Positions 47,464-56,526 of a stretch of 64,000 nt of DNA are shown here, one piece after another. The notes under the pieces are model-generated. The model was not told the DNA's origin, did no database searches, and saw only the letters and a list, made by a program, of their open reading frames with translations. The stretch covers positions 20,716 to 84,715 of the forward strand of contig PLXW01000018.1 of assembly GCA_003151595.1 (NCBI GenBank), read 5' to 3'. The position numbers and the translations under genes are program-made. The stretch's first letter is position 1. Each line of letters begins with the position of its first letter. This DNA comes from Myxococcales bacterium. GTDB lineage: Bacteria > Myxococcota > Polyangia > Polyangiales > Polyangiaceae.

Positions 47464-48554
47464 CACATCGCCCCCTGGATGGTCTTGAAAAGCGAATGCG
47501 CGTCGGTGGTGTCCTCGGTCAGCTCCCAGACCATGATTCCTCCGAATCCTTTGGAGTAGTCGGCGAGCTTCTTCATCGAAGCCACGCCCTGATAGCTCAC
47601 GGTGTTCCCGTTCACCTGCGTCTGGTCGTAGGCCCACGCGCCGGGGTCGGCCGCGAGGATGGCCGAGTAGGCGTACTCGTTGCCCTGGCTGTCCGACCCG
47701 AAGAAACCCGCGCCGAGCGTGATCTGATCCGCGGGGACCTTCTTCGTGCCTTCGTAATAGGTCATGGCCGAGACGCTGTCGGCGTAGCTCGAGTAGATCA
47801 TGACGTTGACGAAGTCGAAGGAGTGGAGCGTCGCGTCGCTCATGCCGTCTTGCAGGTATTGCGCGACGGCGGCGGTCACGAGCTTCCCCTTCGGTCGCAG
47901 GTCTTTCACGACCGCAGAGACGAACGCGGCGTAGTCGGTGCCCAGATGCCCGGGGTCTTCGATGTCGATGTCGACGCCGTCGAATTGGTGCGCGGCGACG
48001 AACGAGTCGAGGTTGGTCACGAGCGCGGGGACGTTTGCGGCGTCTTCGAATTGGGTGATGACGCTCTGGTCTCCGCCTCCGCCGCCGAGCGACGCGAGCA
48101 CGCGCACGCCGGCCGCGTGAGCCGCGGTCACGATCGCGGCGACGTCGCTGTCCGACGCGCCCATGTCCCAACCGTTCTTCGTGTCGGCCAGCGCGAACGC
48201 GAGGTTCAGGTGGGTCACCTTCGCGAAGTCGATCGACTTGGCCCAGTCCGCGTAGCTGCCGCTGTAGTTGGGGAGGTAGGCGACGACGCGCGTGCTCGGC
48301 GCAGGCGAGGTGGCGTCGAGGCCGGCGTCGTTCGTGGACGGCGCGTCGGTCGCGGTCGCCGCGTCGCCGGAAGGCGCGACGGGGATCGCGCCGGTCGCCG
48401 CGTCGTCGTCGCTCGTCACGCCGTCCGACGGAGACAGCGCGGACGGACCGGCGTCGGCGCTCGCGCTGGAGTCGGCGCCCGACGAGCACGCGAGCGCCGA
48501 CGCGGCGAGCACCGCCGACAGGAGCGCGATCGCGAGGGAGGAGCGGGTACGCAT
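47463..48554 (-). CDS. GH18 chitinase-like lipoprotein
   Basis: A 363-residue lipoprotein. Lipobox ALAC (Cys near 23), an Asp/Ala/Ser linker to about residue 85, then a GH18 barrel: VVAYLPNYSG at strand 1, VRVLASLGGGG at strand 3 and the catalytic DGVDIDIE at 192-199 with acid/base E199. The product-side Tyr/Trp residues (VMIYSSY, GGIMVWELTED) are present. It hydrolyses chitin or similar GlcNAc polymers. ATG at 48554. First gene of a coupled run with the beta-helix and PL7 genes; divergent from the FHA regulator (167 bp between starts). Confidence 0.92.
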   Translation of the reverse strand: MRTRSSLAIALLSAVLAASALACSSGADSSASADAGPSALSPSDGVTSDDDAATGAIPVAPSGDAATATDAPSTNDAGLDATSPAPSTRVVAYLPNYSGSYADWAKSIDFAKVTHLNLAFALADTKNGWDMGASDSDVAAIVTAAHAAGVRVLASLGGGGGDQSVITQFEDAANVPALVTNLDSFVAAHQFDGVDIDIEDPGHLGTDYAAFVSAVVKDLRPKGKLVTAAVAQYLQDGMSDATLHSFDFVNVMIYSSYADSVSAMTYYEGTKKVPADQITLGAGFFGSDSQGNEYAYSAILAADPGAWAYDQTQVNGNTVSYQGVASMKKLADYSKGFGGIMVWELTEDTTDAHSLFKTIQGAM

Positions 48555-48721
48555 GGTCGTGCGTGAAGGCAATGCACTGCGCGGTCCATCGCGACCCGTC
48601 TGTTTTTCCCCGGAACCACGACGAGTGCGACGCGCGACGCCGCACCTCGAGGACGCCACCACGCGACGCCGACCGCCGCACTGGATCGACGCCTCCTCAC
48701 GCAAACGCTACCTTCGAGGAC

Positions 48722-50086
48722 GTGCCGAACGACCCGGACGATCTGGTCACCACGATTCTCCGCGGCAGCGGGCAGACCATCCCGCTGGCGGGCATCGATC
48801 TGGTGGTGGTCGAGGGAGCGGACCGCGGCGCGCGCGCCAGCGTGGGCGCGGGGATCATGCGGGTGGGGACGAGCGCGAGCAACCACCTGCGGTTGACCGA
48901 TCGCGCCGTGTCGCGCGTTCACTGCGAGCTGCGCCTGCGCGAGAGCGGCGTGCAGATCGTCGACGCCGGGAGCACGAACGGCACGTTCGCCGAAGGGGTT
49001 CGCATCGCCGACGCCGAGCTCGCGCCGGGGTCGGTCTTTCGCGTCGGCACCACGTCGATCCGGCTCGAGGCGGCGAACGCCCCCACGCGCGTCGCGATCT
49101 CGTCGCTCGATCACTTCGGCGGGCTGCTCGGCGGGAGCATCGCCATGCGCCGCGTATACGCCGTGCTCGAGCGCCTCGCGGCCACCGACACGACGGCGCT
49201 CATCCACGGCGAGACCGGCACCGGCAAAGAGCTGGCTGCGCGCGCGGTGCATGAAGCGTCGCGGCGCGCGAAGGGGCCGTTCGTCACCGTCGACTGCGGC
49301 GCGATCGCCGAGTCGCTCATCGAGAGCGAGCTGTTCGGCCACGTGCGCGGGGCGTTCAGCGGCGCGCAGACCGAGCGACGCGGGCTGTTCGAAGAGGCGC
49401 ACCGCGGCACGCTGTTCCTCGACGAGATCGCCGAGCTCCCGCTCTCGCTCCAGCCGAAGCTCCTGCGCGTCCTCGAGGCGCGCGAGGTGCGGCGCGTCGG
49501 CGCGAACACCAGCAAGGCCATCGACGTGCGGATCCTGGCCGCGACGCACCGATCGCTCGCGCAGAGCGTGAACGACGGGGCCTTTCGCGAGGACCTCTAC
49601 TATCGGCTGGCGGTCGTCGAGGTCGAGCTCCCGCCGCTTCGCGCGCGACGCGAAGACGTGGCCACGATCGCCGCGCGCTTCTACGAGCGCTTCACCGGCA
49701 GCGAAGAAAAGATGAACGACGCCTTCGCCGCGTCCATCCAGGCGCGCTCGTGGTCCGGCAACGTCCGCGAGCTCCGGAACTTCATCGAGCGGAGCGTGGC
49801 GCTGGGATCGATCAACGAGCGCGCCGTTCACGAGCCGCGCGAAGCGTCAGCGCCCGCGACCGGAGAGGCGCTCGTCCCCATCCATCTTCCGTTGAAGGAA
49901 GCGCGCGTGGCGTGGATGGATCAGTTCGAGCGGCGCTACGCCGAAGCGCTCCTGAAACGCACGGGGGGAAACGTGACGCGCGCGGCGGAGATCGCGGGCG
50001 TTCACCGGCGATCGCTCCAGCGGTTGCTGGCGTCGCTCGGCGGAAGGCTTGCCGAGGAAGCGGGCGCCGAAGACGAGAGCGACTAG
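48722..50086 (+). CDS. FHA-domain sigma54-dependent transcription activator
   Basis: A 454-residue bacterial enhancer-binding protein. FHA domain at about residues 15-110 ([31 protein letters not shown]) reads phospho-Thr, so a Ser/Thr kinase may be its input. The AAA+ domain (about 135-370) has Walker [22 protein letters not shown] in place of canonical GAFTGA, and Walker B TLFLDEI. The C-terminus is a Fis-type helix-turn-helix ([20 protein letters not shown]). GTG at 48722 is used, with GAGGA just before it. It lies inside the polysaccharide-degradation cluster and is a likely regulator of it. Confidence 0.88.
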   Translation: MPNDPDDLVTTILRGSGQTIPLAGIDLVVVEGADRGARASVGAGIMRVGTSASNHLRLTDRAVSRVHCELRLRESGVQIVDAGSTNGTFAEGVRIADAELAPGSVFRVGTTSIRLEAANAPTRVAISSLDHFGGLLGGSIAMRRVYAVLERLAATDTTALIHGETGTGKELAARAVHEASRRAKGPFVTVDCGAIAESLIESELFGHVRGAFSGAQTERRGLFEEAHRGTLFLDEIAELPLSLQPKLLRVLEAREVRRVGANTSKAIDVRILAATHRSLAQSVNDGAFREDLYYRLAVVEVELPPLRARREDVATIAARFYERFTGSEEKMNDAFAASIQARSWSGNVRELRNFIERSVALGSINERAVHEPREASAPATGEALVPIHLPLKEARVAWMDQFERRYAEALLKRTGGNVTRAAEIAGVHRRSLQRLLASLGGRLAEEAGAEDESD

Positions 50087-50546
50087 AGAGGGAGAGACCC
50101 GCTGCCGGATCGCCCGACATCGCCCTCGGTGCTCGGGAGGGGCTCCTGTGAGGTCGTGGTGGCCGGCCGAGAATGTGGCTTTCACCGGATCTCGATCGCC
50201 CCTCCCTGCGCTCCGAGGCCGACGCCGGGCTCTGCGAACGGCGGGCGTCGAGTGATCTCGTGCAGTTCGCGCGGTGCATCGCGATGGGGTCGAGTGATCA
50301 CACGAGGTGCATCGGAGGCGATGAGATCGAGTGACGTCGGGTTTCGCGACGCACCTGTCTATCTGATCCCGGCGACCGATCGTGATGTGTGGGCGTCCCG
50401 TAGCCCGGCGTCGGCCTCGGAGCGGAGGGAGGGGCGATCAAGATCCCGTCAAAGCCAAATTCTCGGCCGGCCACCGTAACCTCACAGGAGCCCTTCCCGA
50501 GCACCGAGGGCGTCGTCGGGCGAATCGCTCAAGGGGCTCTCTCTCT
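50086..50546. repeat. Large imperfect inverted repeat in the 506-bp gap 50087-50592
   Basis: Arms 50086-50232 and 50402-50546 are inverse copies. The inner ~111 bp (from CGCCCTCGGTGCTCGGGA to CGACGCCGGGCT) differ by about nine bases, about 92% identity by eye. The outer ends match more loosely. A ~169-bp spacer separates them. No gene is seen in the gap. It follows the FHA regulator stop and could form a long stem in RNA or DNA. Confidence 0.85.
50245..50362 (+). repeat. Three spaced GTCGAGTGA repeats in the inverted-repeat spacer
   Basis: Between the arms, the motif [GA]TCGAGTGA recurs at about 50247, 50289 and 50327, roughly 40 bp apart, with shared downstream GGTGCATCG in the first two. 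Regular spacing near four helical turns would suit binding sites for a regulator, but this is only an observation. Confidence 0.45.
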
Positions 50547-50592
50547 CGACCGGTCCGCCGGCGCGATCCATTCGATCGACGGTTGCTCTACG

Positions 50593-51471
50593 CTAGAAGC
50601 GGCTTCCGACGAACACCGCGGCGCCGTCACGCAGCGGCGCGATCTCGAGATGCGCGCTCGTCGTCGACGCCGACGAAGACGCCGTATGCGTGAAGAGGAC
50701 CACGGCCACGACCGCCGCAGCGAGCCCCACGCCCAGCGTCACGTCGGACAACATGAGGCGCGTTCGCACGGGATCGACCTGCGCGTCGCTGCACGTCGGC
50801 GCGCAGCTCGTACGGAGATCGGAGAGATCGTGCCGCCCGGTCAGCCCCAGCGTCGCCGACACGGCGAGCGACGCGACGGCGATGCCGGTCACGATCGCGG
50901 CCGGCGCGTACGACGGTCGATCGTGCGGCGCTTCGGAGGCGGCGGTCGTCGATGCGATCGGCGTGCTCGTCGCAGGCGGCGCCACCGCGGGCGGGCTCGG
51001 CGCGACGATGCGCAGCAGGCGATCGCGCTCCCCTTGGTACACGGTGAACGACCGCTCGACCGCCGGCCCGTTCGCCCGCTCGACGCGGAACACGTGCGCG
51101 CCCGGATCGAGGTCGAACGCGCGACCCGAGGTGACCTCCGCGCGCGGCGCGCCGTCGACGAGAAGACGATGCCCCGGCACGTCGTGATCGGCTTCGTCGC
51201 GGACCACCACCACCACCGACGGAATCTCGTGCCCGATCTCGTCGGCCCACCGCGCGCAGTCCCTCCGCGCGACCTCGGGGCACTGCTCGCGCGCGCACGC
51301 GAGCGCCTGGTCGCGCGCGGCGACGAGCTTGCCGCGCTGGCGAAGGAGCTGCGCCTTCTCGTACGCCGATGCGCACTGCGCGGCCGGCGGATCGGCCGCG
51401 CGCGCGTGCGCCGACGCGAACAGCAGCGGCAACGCGAGCAGCGACGCGCGCGCGAGATCGCGAAGGCGCAT
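50593..51471 (-). CDS. Exported PEGA-like protein downstream of a kinase
   Basis: A 292-residue protein. Signal peptide at about residues 1-27 (ends AHARA), then a Cys-containing helical part (CASAYEKAQLLRQRGKLVAARDQALACA), then a PEGA-like beta region (HRLLVDGAPRAEVTSGRAFDLDPGAHVFRVER), and two membrane segments toward the C-terminus (about 200-225 and 250-275). Typical of myxobacterial kinase-linked proteins. ATG at 51471 overlaps the kinase stop (TGATG), so it is translated with the kinase. It may be the kinase's periplasmic partner. Confidence 0.75.
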   Translation of the reverse strand: MRLRDLARASLLALPLLFASAHARAADPPAAQCASAYEKAQLLRQRGKLVAARDQALACAREQCPEVARRDCARWADEIGHEIPSVVVVVRDEADHDVPGHRLLVDGAPRAEVTSGRAFDLDPGAHVFRVERANGPAVERSFTVYQGERDRLLRIVAPSPPAVAPPATSTPIASTTAASEAPHDRPSYAPAAIVTGIAVASLAVSATLGLTGRHDLSDLRTSCAPTCSDAQVDPVRTRLMLSDVTLGVGLAAAVVAVVLFTHTASSSASTTSAHLEIAPLRDGAAVFVGSRF

Positions 51472-52946
51472 CACGGGCACCGGGCGACCCTCATCGAGCG
51501 CATGACGAAGATGTGCTTGTCTGCGTCGAACACTTTGCACCAGCGCTGGCTGACGGCGCCGTGCGAAGGAGAGGTGGCCTTTCCGTTCGGCGTCGCCGGC
51601 GATGCCGACGGAGCGACGGGCGGCGTCACGACGAGCGCAGACGAAGGCGCGCTCGCGGAAGGGATCGCCGACGGAGCAGAATCAGAAGCGACCGCGGAGG
51701 CCGTGATTGTCGGCGGGGCGACCGCCGCGGCGCGGTGCGTGAGCGCGAACGGCGCAGCAACGCCGGCCACGAGGAAGAGCGCGACGGCGCCGGTGATCGC
51801 GATGCGACGCTTGCGCGACAGGCCCGTGGTCTCGGCGCGCGCGTCGTCGTCCGCCGATCGCGCCGTCGCCGCGTTCGGTTTGCTCTCGGACGAGGGCCCC
51901 GCCGCCGCGTCGCGAAAGAACACCGAAGCCGACGGCGCGCGCACCGCTTGCGAGGCTCCCGCTTCGACCCGCTCGGCGTGCGCGTCGCGCTCCATCTCCG
52001 CGATCTTCGCTTCGCGTTCGGCGAGCGCGCGCGCGGCGTTCGTCTTCACCCACTCGGCCACGGCCGACGACGGCGCCCCCACCACCGCTTGTTCCACCGC
52101 GTGTGCCATCGCCTGCGCGTCCGGGAACCGCTTCTCCGGATCGCGCTCCAGCGCGCGCAACGCGATCGCGTCGAGCTCCGGTGAGACCGCGGGATTGTGA
52201 CGGCTCGGCGGTGGGATTACTTGCTCGAGCACCACGCTGAAGAGCGTCGGCTCGTCGTCCGCTTGAAAGAGGCGCTTCCCCGCGAGCGCCTCCCACAGCA
52301 CGATGCCCGCGGCCCAGACATCGACGCGCCGATCGGTCGACCGGCGAAGCAACTGCTCGGGCGCCATGTACGGGACCTTGCCGCGCACCTCTCCATCGCG
52401 CGTGATCTGCACCTGGCCAACTGCTTTCGCGATCCCGAAGTCGACGACGCGCGTGACGCCGTCGGTGCCGACCAGGATGTTCTGCGGAGACACGTCGCGA
52501 TGAATGAGGCGGAGCGGCGCGCCGTCTTCGCCCGTCGCTTCGTGCGCGGCGTGAAGCCCATGCAGCACGGCGGCCAGCACCGTGACGACGATCGCCGACG
52601 GCACCGGCGCACCGGCCGCGCGCGCGTTCGAGAGGAGGCGCGACAGACTCTCGCCGTGGACGTAGTCCATCACCAGGAGCAGCTCCCGATCGGCCGACAC
52701 GACGTCGAGCATCCCCACCACGTTCACGTGGGCCACGCGCGCCGAGAGCCGCGCCTCTTCGACGAACATCGACGCGATCTCCGGATCCGCCGCGAACTGC
52801 GGATGAAGCCGCTTGATCGCCACGCGCCGCGAGAACCCGCTGGGCCCCAGCAATCGCCCCAGGTGCACCGTCGCCATCCCGCCCGCGGCGATGGCGCCGT
52901 ACATCGCGTACGAGCGACGGAACGGCGACGCTCCGGTCGGGGACAT
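51471..52946 (-). CDS. Ser/Thr protein kinase with C-terminal membrane helix
   Basis: A 491-residue Hanks-type kinase. Gly loop GAIAAGGMATVHLG, Lys in VAIKRLHP, catalytic loop HRDVSPQN near residue 147 (the SPQN variant common in myxobacteria), and DFGIAKA. After a charged linker a single membrane helix is near 385-405, then an Ala/Pro/Ser-rich tail ending with CKVFDADKHIFVMRSMRVARC. ATG at 52946. Coupled to the PEGA-like gene. It could phosphorylate the FHA regulator encoded 3 kb away, but this is inference only. Confidence 0.9.
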   Translation of the reverse strand: MSPTGASPFRRSYAMYGAIAAGGMATVHLGRLLGPSGFSRRVAIKRLHPQFAADPEIASMFVEEARLSARVAHVNVVGMLDVVSADRELLLVMDYVHGESLSRLLSNARAAGAPVPSAIVVTVLAAVLHGLHAAHEATGEDGAPLRLIHRDVSPQNILVGTDGVTRVVDFGIAKAVGQVQITRDGEVRGKVPYMAPEQLLRRSTDRRVDVWAAGIVLWEALAGKRLFQADDEPTLFSVVLEQVIPPPSRHNPAVSPELDAIALRALERDPEKRFPDAQAMAHAVEQAVVGAPSSAVAEWVKTNAARALAEREAKIAEMERDAHAERVEAGASQAVRAPSASVFFRDAAAGPSSESKPNAATARSADDDARAETTGLSRKRRIAITGAVALFLVAGVAAPFALTHRAAAVAPPTITASAVASDSAPSAIPSASAPSSALVVTPPVAPSASPATPNGKATSPSHGAVSQRWCKVFDADKHIFVMRSMRVARCP

Positions 52947-53147
52947 GGCTCCACGAAGATAGCACGCAGGCCGCGGCCACACGGTCGCGCGGCGCCCCCT
53001 GGTTCGGCTTCGATCCTGCGGCGCGCGGCGTCGCACGAGGAGGCGACGCCCCCTCCGTGTGCGACGTCGCGCACCGCGGCCTCGGTGCGTCAACGCCGAG
53101 AAGTGCGCGCGCGACCGCGTGGCGTAGCGCATGCTTTGGTCTCCCGA

Positions 53148-54164
53148 ATGCACGCGGCAAACCACACGACCACGATCGGACTCGTCCTCGCTCTCGTCGC
53201 CTCCGGCTGCTCCGACTCGGTCGCACCTCCGTCGAGCGCGAGCGAAGACGCCTCCGCGAGCAACCCGCCGACGTCACCGAGCACCTCCGACGACAGCGGC
53301 TCACCGCCGATCGGCACGAGCGGTGACGACGCCGGCGCGCCCCCGATGGACGGCGACGCGAGCCTCGCCGACGCCGCGGCCGATGCGTCGTCACCCCCGT
53401 CGCTCCCCGGCTGGACGCTCACCTGGAACGACGAGTTCAATCTCGCCGACGGCTCCGCGGTCGACGGCACGAAGTGGACGCAGGAGACCGGCAACGACGG
53501 CTGGAGCTCGAACCACGAGCGCGAGTACTACACACCGGGCACGAGCAACGCCGTCATCCAAGGGGGCGCGCTCGTCGTCACCGCGAAGTCGGACGGCGCG
53601 TCGGCGTACACCTGCCAGTACGGAACGTGCGAGTACACGTCGGCCCGCATGAACACGTCGGGCAAGTTCGAGCAGCAGTACGGCCGCTTCGAAGCGCGCA
53701 TCAAGCTCCCCACGGGCAAAGGAGTGTGGCCCGCGTGGTGGATCCTCGGCGGCAACATCGGCTCGGTCGGCTGGCCGCAATGTGGCGAGGTCGACATCAT
53801 GGAGAACATCGGCTCCACCCCCGCGACGAACTACGGAAGCCTCCACGGCCCCGGCTACTCGGGCGGTCAGGATCTCACGGGCTCGTACGCGCTCGAAGAC
53901 GGCGGCACGCTCGCAGGCGACTTCCACCTGTACGCGATGGAGTGGGAGACGAACGCCGTCCGCTTCTACTTCGACGGCGTGCTCTACGAGACGCGCACGC
54001 CGGCCGACGTCCCCGCGGGCGACGTCTGGGTCTACGACCATCCGTTCTTCGTCATCGTGAACCTCGCCATCGGCGGCTACTGGCCGGGCGATCCCGACGG
54101 CACGACGACGTTCCCCCAGTCGATGCAGGTCGACTACATCCGCGTCTACGCCAAGGCGAAGTGA
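53148..54164 (+). CDS. GH16 beta-glucanase (laminarinase-type) lipoprotein
   Basis: A 338-residue lipoprotein. Lipobox SGC with Cys near residue 21, an Asp/Ala/Pro/Ser linker, then a GH16 jelly-roll starting WTLTWNDEFN. The catalytic motif is EVDIME at 214-219, in the form used by laminarinases, with GVWPAWWILGG before it and the long C-terminal block FFVIVNLAIGGYWPG. It cleaves beta-1,3-(1,4)-glucans. ATG at 53148. Divergent from the kinase at 52946 (201 bp gap) and convergent with the GH18 gene after it (4 bp between stops). Confidence 0.93.
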   Translation: MHAANHTTTIGLVLALVASGCSDSVAPPSSASEDASASNPPTSPSTSDDSGSPPIGTSGDDAGAPPMDGDASLADAAADASSPPSLPGWTLTWNDEFNLADGSAVDGTKWTQETGNDGWSSNHEREYYTPGTSNAVIQGGALVVTAKSDGASAYTCQYGTCEYTSARMNTSGKFEQQYGRFEARIKLPTGKGVWPAWWILGGNIGSVGWPQCGEVDIMENIGSTPATNYGSLHGPGYSGGQDLTGSYALEDGGTLAGDFHLYAMEWETNAVRFYFDGVLYETRTPADVPAGDVWVYDHPFFVIVNLAIGGYWPGDPDGTTTFPQSMQVDYIRVYAKAK

Positions 54165-54168
54165 CGCT

Positions 54169-55344
54169 TCACTCGAGCGCGGCGGCGAAGATGGCGTTGA
54201 ACTCGAACGCCTTCGATTCGACGGTGCTCGCCGTGTTGTAGTCGCTCCCCGGCTGGTCGCGATCGATCGACCAGAACGAGAGGAGCCCGACGTGGTTCGT
54301 GGTGACGAACTGCGCGACCGTCGTGGCGTCGGCCAGCGAGAACACCTCGGAGTCGTCGTTCTTTCCGAGCATCGGGATCACGCCGACCATCGCCCACGCC
54401 GCCTCGGAGGTGATTCCCGACACGAGGCTCATGAGCTGCGCGTGCCCGTCGTTGAGCGAGCCGATGACGACCGGCGCGAGCGGGCTGCCGCCGAAGCTGT
54501 CGCCGTAGTCCATGGTCATGAAGTTCACGTGCGAGATCGTCACGCCTGCGGAGATGGCGTGGCTGACGACGGACTTCCCTTCGCTCGTGAGCCCGCCGCC
54601 AGGCGACGGATTGGCCGGGAGCGTGAAGGCGACTTTGATCCCCTTCGCGTCCTGCGCCATCTTCAGCGCGGCGCCGCGCATGGCGTTGACGGTGTCGGTC
54701 TCCATCGGATCCTGCTCGACGTCGAAGTCGAGATCGGTGATCCCCGTCGCGTCGACGAACGCTTCGAGGGCCGACGCCAGCGCGCCCGCGTTCGCGCACT
54801 TGCTCTCGACGTAGTTGCCGTCGGCACCGCCGAACGACGCCTTCACGTGGCCGCCGGCGGCGATGAACGCCTTCACGTCGCTTTGGTTCTGCTCGATGTC
54901 TTGCGTCGTGTCGCAGCCGCCGTTGGAGAGGACGAAGGCGATCGTCACCTCGTTGAGCCCCGACTTCTTCTGGAGATCGGCGAGGCTGGTGAAGGCGTAG
55001 CCGCTGCCGCCCCAGATCCACGTGGGGAAGTACGGCGCATAGTCGAACTTCGCGGCGTGCGTGACCCCTCCGTCGTTCTTCACGACGTGACCGGCGTCAT
55101 CGATCGTCGTGCCCGCGTCGTCCCCCGGCGCCGGTGTCACTCCGCCTGCGTCGTCGCCGGACGGAGGCGTCGTCGTGCCGCCGCCGATCGTCGTCGCGCC
55201 TGCATCGTCGTTCCCGTCGTTCGGCGAGCCCGCCGGGTTACCCGCGGCGGTGGGCGAGGGGACTCCGGCGGGCGACGAGCACGCGCCCAACGTGACCGTC
55301 GAGAGGAGACCGAGAAGAGCGACAGGAAGGAGCGCGCGGTTCAT
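54169..55344 (-). CDS. GH18-like glycosidase lipoprotein (second copy)
   Basis: A 391-residue lipoprotein. Lipobox LGAC with Cys near 22, a long Asp/Gly/Thr linker to about residue 100, then a GH18 barrel: YAPYFPTWIW, HVKASFGGADGNY and the catalytic DLDFDVE at 204-210 with E210. The region VNFMTMDYGDSFGG supplies the Tyr near the active site. This copy is closer to the bacterial chitinase group with the YFPTW start than to the one at 47463, so they are not recent duplicates. ATG at 55344. Expected to act on chitin or related glycans. Confidence 0.9.
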   Translation of the reverse strand: MNRALLPVALLGLLSTVTLGACSSPAGVPSPTAAGNPAGSPNDGNDDAGATTIGGGTTTPPSGDDAGGVTPAPGDDAGTTIDDAGHVVKNDGGVTHAAKFDYAPYFPTWIWGGSGYAFTSLADLQKKSGLNEVTIAFVLSNGGCDTTQDIEQNQSDVKAFIAAGGHVKASFGGADGNYVESKCANAGALASALEAFVDATGITDLDFDVEQDPMETDTVNAMRGAALKMAQDAKGIKVAFTLPANPSPGGGLTSEGKSVVSHAISAGVTISHVNFMTMDYGDSFGGSPLAPVVIGSLNDGHAQLMSLVSGITSEAAWAMVGVIPMLGKNDDSEVFSLADATTVAQFVTTNHVGLLSFWSIDRDQPGSDYNTASTVESKAFEFNAIFAAALE

Positions 55345-55513
55345 GGGCGTCGTGAGGAGCACGTTCCGAACCAGGTCGAGAGGCGTGATGCGCGGGAGAC
55401 CCATGCGCGTTCTCGCCGGAAAATCCCGGGCCGGCCGCGATCCAGCGCGACGACGACCGTCACACCGAAACACGCCGATCGAAACATCCTGTCACGGTCG
55501 GCTCACGTTCGGC

Positions 55514-56350
55514 CTACGGCCAATCGACGATGGCGTCGTCGAAGCTGGCCTGCGCCGTCGCCGGCGTGAAGCTGTAGAAGCCGAGCTCGACGAACATCGC
55601 CGTGCGGCTCGGCGTCGACGTCGGCTCGTTGGTCTCGCTCACGACCGTCGTCCCGTCTTGCTTCACGACGATCGACGCCGCGTCGGAGACGTCCATGTCG
55701 AGGTCGACGCGCGTCCACGTCGACGGCGGCGCGCCGATCGGCCAGATGTGATCGACCATTCCGCCGTCGCTCTGGAGCGTGCGCAGCTCGACTTGAAGCG
55801 CGCTGGCGACCTCGCGGTAGTAGAGGCCGTACGTCGTGCCGTCGGCGACCACTTCGTGAATGACCGCGAGCTCGAACGTCCCGTCGCTCGGCGCGAGGAG
55901 CATCTCGAACTCCACGTGCACGTGCGGCGACTGCGTGGGAACGGCCTGCAGGAGGCGCGCGCTCGACGGCGCGCCGCTCGGATTGATGGCGCTGAGGAAC
56001 GCGCCGGGCGGAGAGAACGCGACCGTGTCCACGCTGATCGCTTCGCCGCCGTAGAGATCGGTCGCGCCCCATCCGGCATCGACCGGCTGTCCTTCATCGA
56101 AGTCGGTGCAGAGCTTCACGGGCGTCGTGAGCGAAGCGCAGAAGCTCGCGGCGGCCTCGACGGGACCGGCGTCGCTCGGTGCGTCGGCGAGCGAATCACT
56201 CGCGGCATCGGGGCTCGCGGCGTCGACGTCCGCGTCGACCGCGCGCGTTCCTCCCTGAAGCCCTTCGAAGTCGGCCGTGAGCCCGCACGCGACGGTGCCC
56301 GCCGCGACGAATCCGGCGGAGAGAAGAGCCACGCAGCCCCGCACGCGCAC
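55514..56350 (-). CDS. Secreted lipoprotein with predicted beta-sandwich domain
   Basis: A 278-residue lipoprotein of unknown family. Lipobox TVAC with Cys near residue 19, a short Asp/Ala linker, then a single-domain beta-rich region (LCTDFDEGQPVDAGWGA, HVHVEFEMLLAPSDGTFELAV, TRVDLDMDVSDAASIVVK, ending ASFDDAIVDWP) that looks like a concanavalin/LamG-type sandwich. No catalytic motif is clear; carbohydrate binding is possible. The start is not firm: GTG at 56350 begins the signal peptide, but an ATG at 56443 is also in frame. It sits between GH18 and GH26 genes. Confidence 0.6.
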   Translation of the reverse strand: MRVRGCVALLSAGFVAAGTVACGLTADFEGLQGGTRAVDADVDAASPDAASDSLADAPSDAGPVEAAASFCASLTTPVKLCTDFDEGQPVDAGWGATDLYGGEAISVDTVAFSPPGAFLSAINPSGAPSSARLLQAVPTQSPHVHVEFEMLLAPSDGTFELAVIHEVVADGTTYGLYYREVASALQVELRTLQSDGGMVDHIWPIGAPPSTWTRVDLDMDVSDAASIVVKQDGTTVVSETNEPTSTPSRTAMFVELGFYSFTPATAQASFDDAIVDWP

Positions 56351-56526
56351 ACGAAACGGGTACCACGCCCCCTTCGGCGCGTCGAACCCGCGGCGTCGCG
56401 CACCGCACTCCTCGCCGGGAAGGCGCGTCGCCGCGCGCCGCATGGATCGCCCATGATTCCCTGGTTTCGAAGAGGGATGCGCCGACGGACGGCGTCGGTA
56501 CGCGAGTTGCGAGGCAACGCTCCAAG

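Noticed and set aside
50049..50504. Short open frames on both strands inside the inverted repeat, giving near-identical peptides
   Set aside because: The likeness follows from the inverted DNA repeat itself; neither frame has a ribosome site or known domain.
50086..50546. Insertion sequence
   Set aside because: The inverted arms enclose only ~169 bp, no transposase frame is present, and I could not see target-site duplications.
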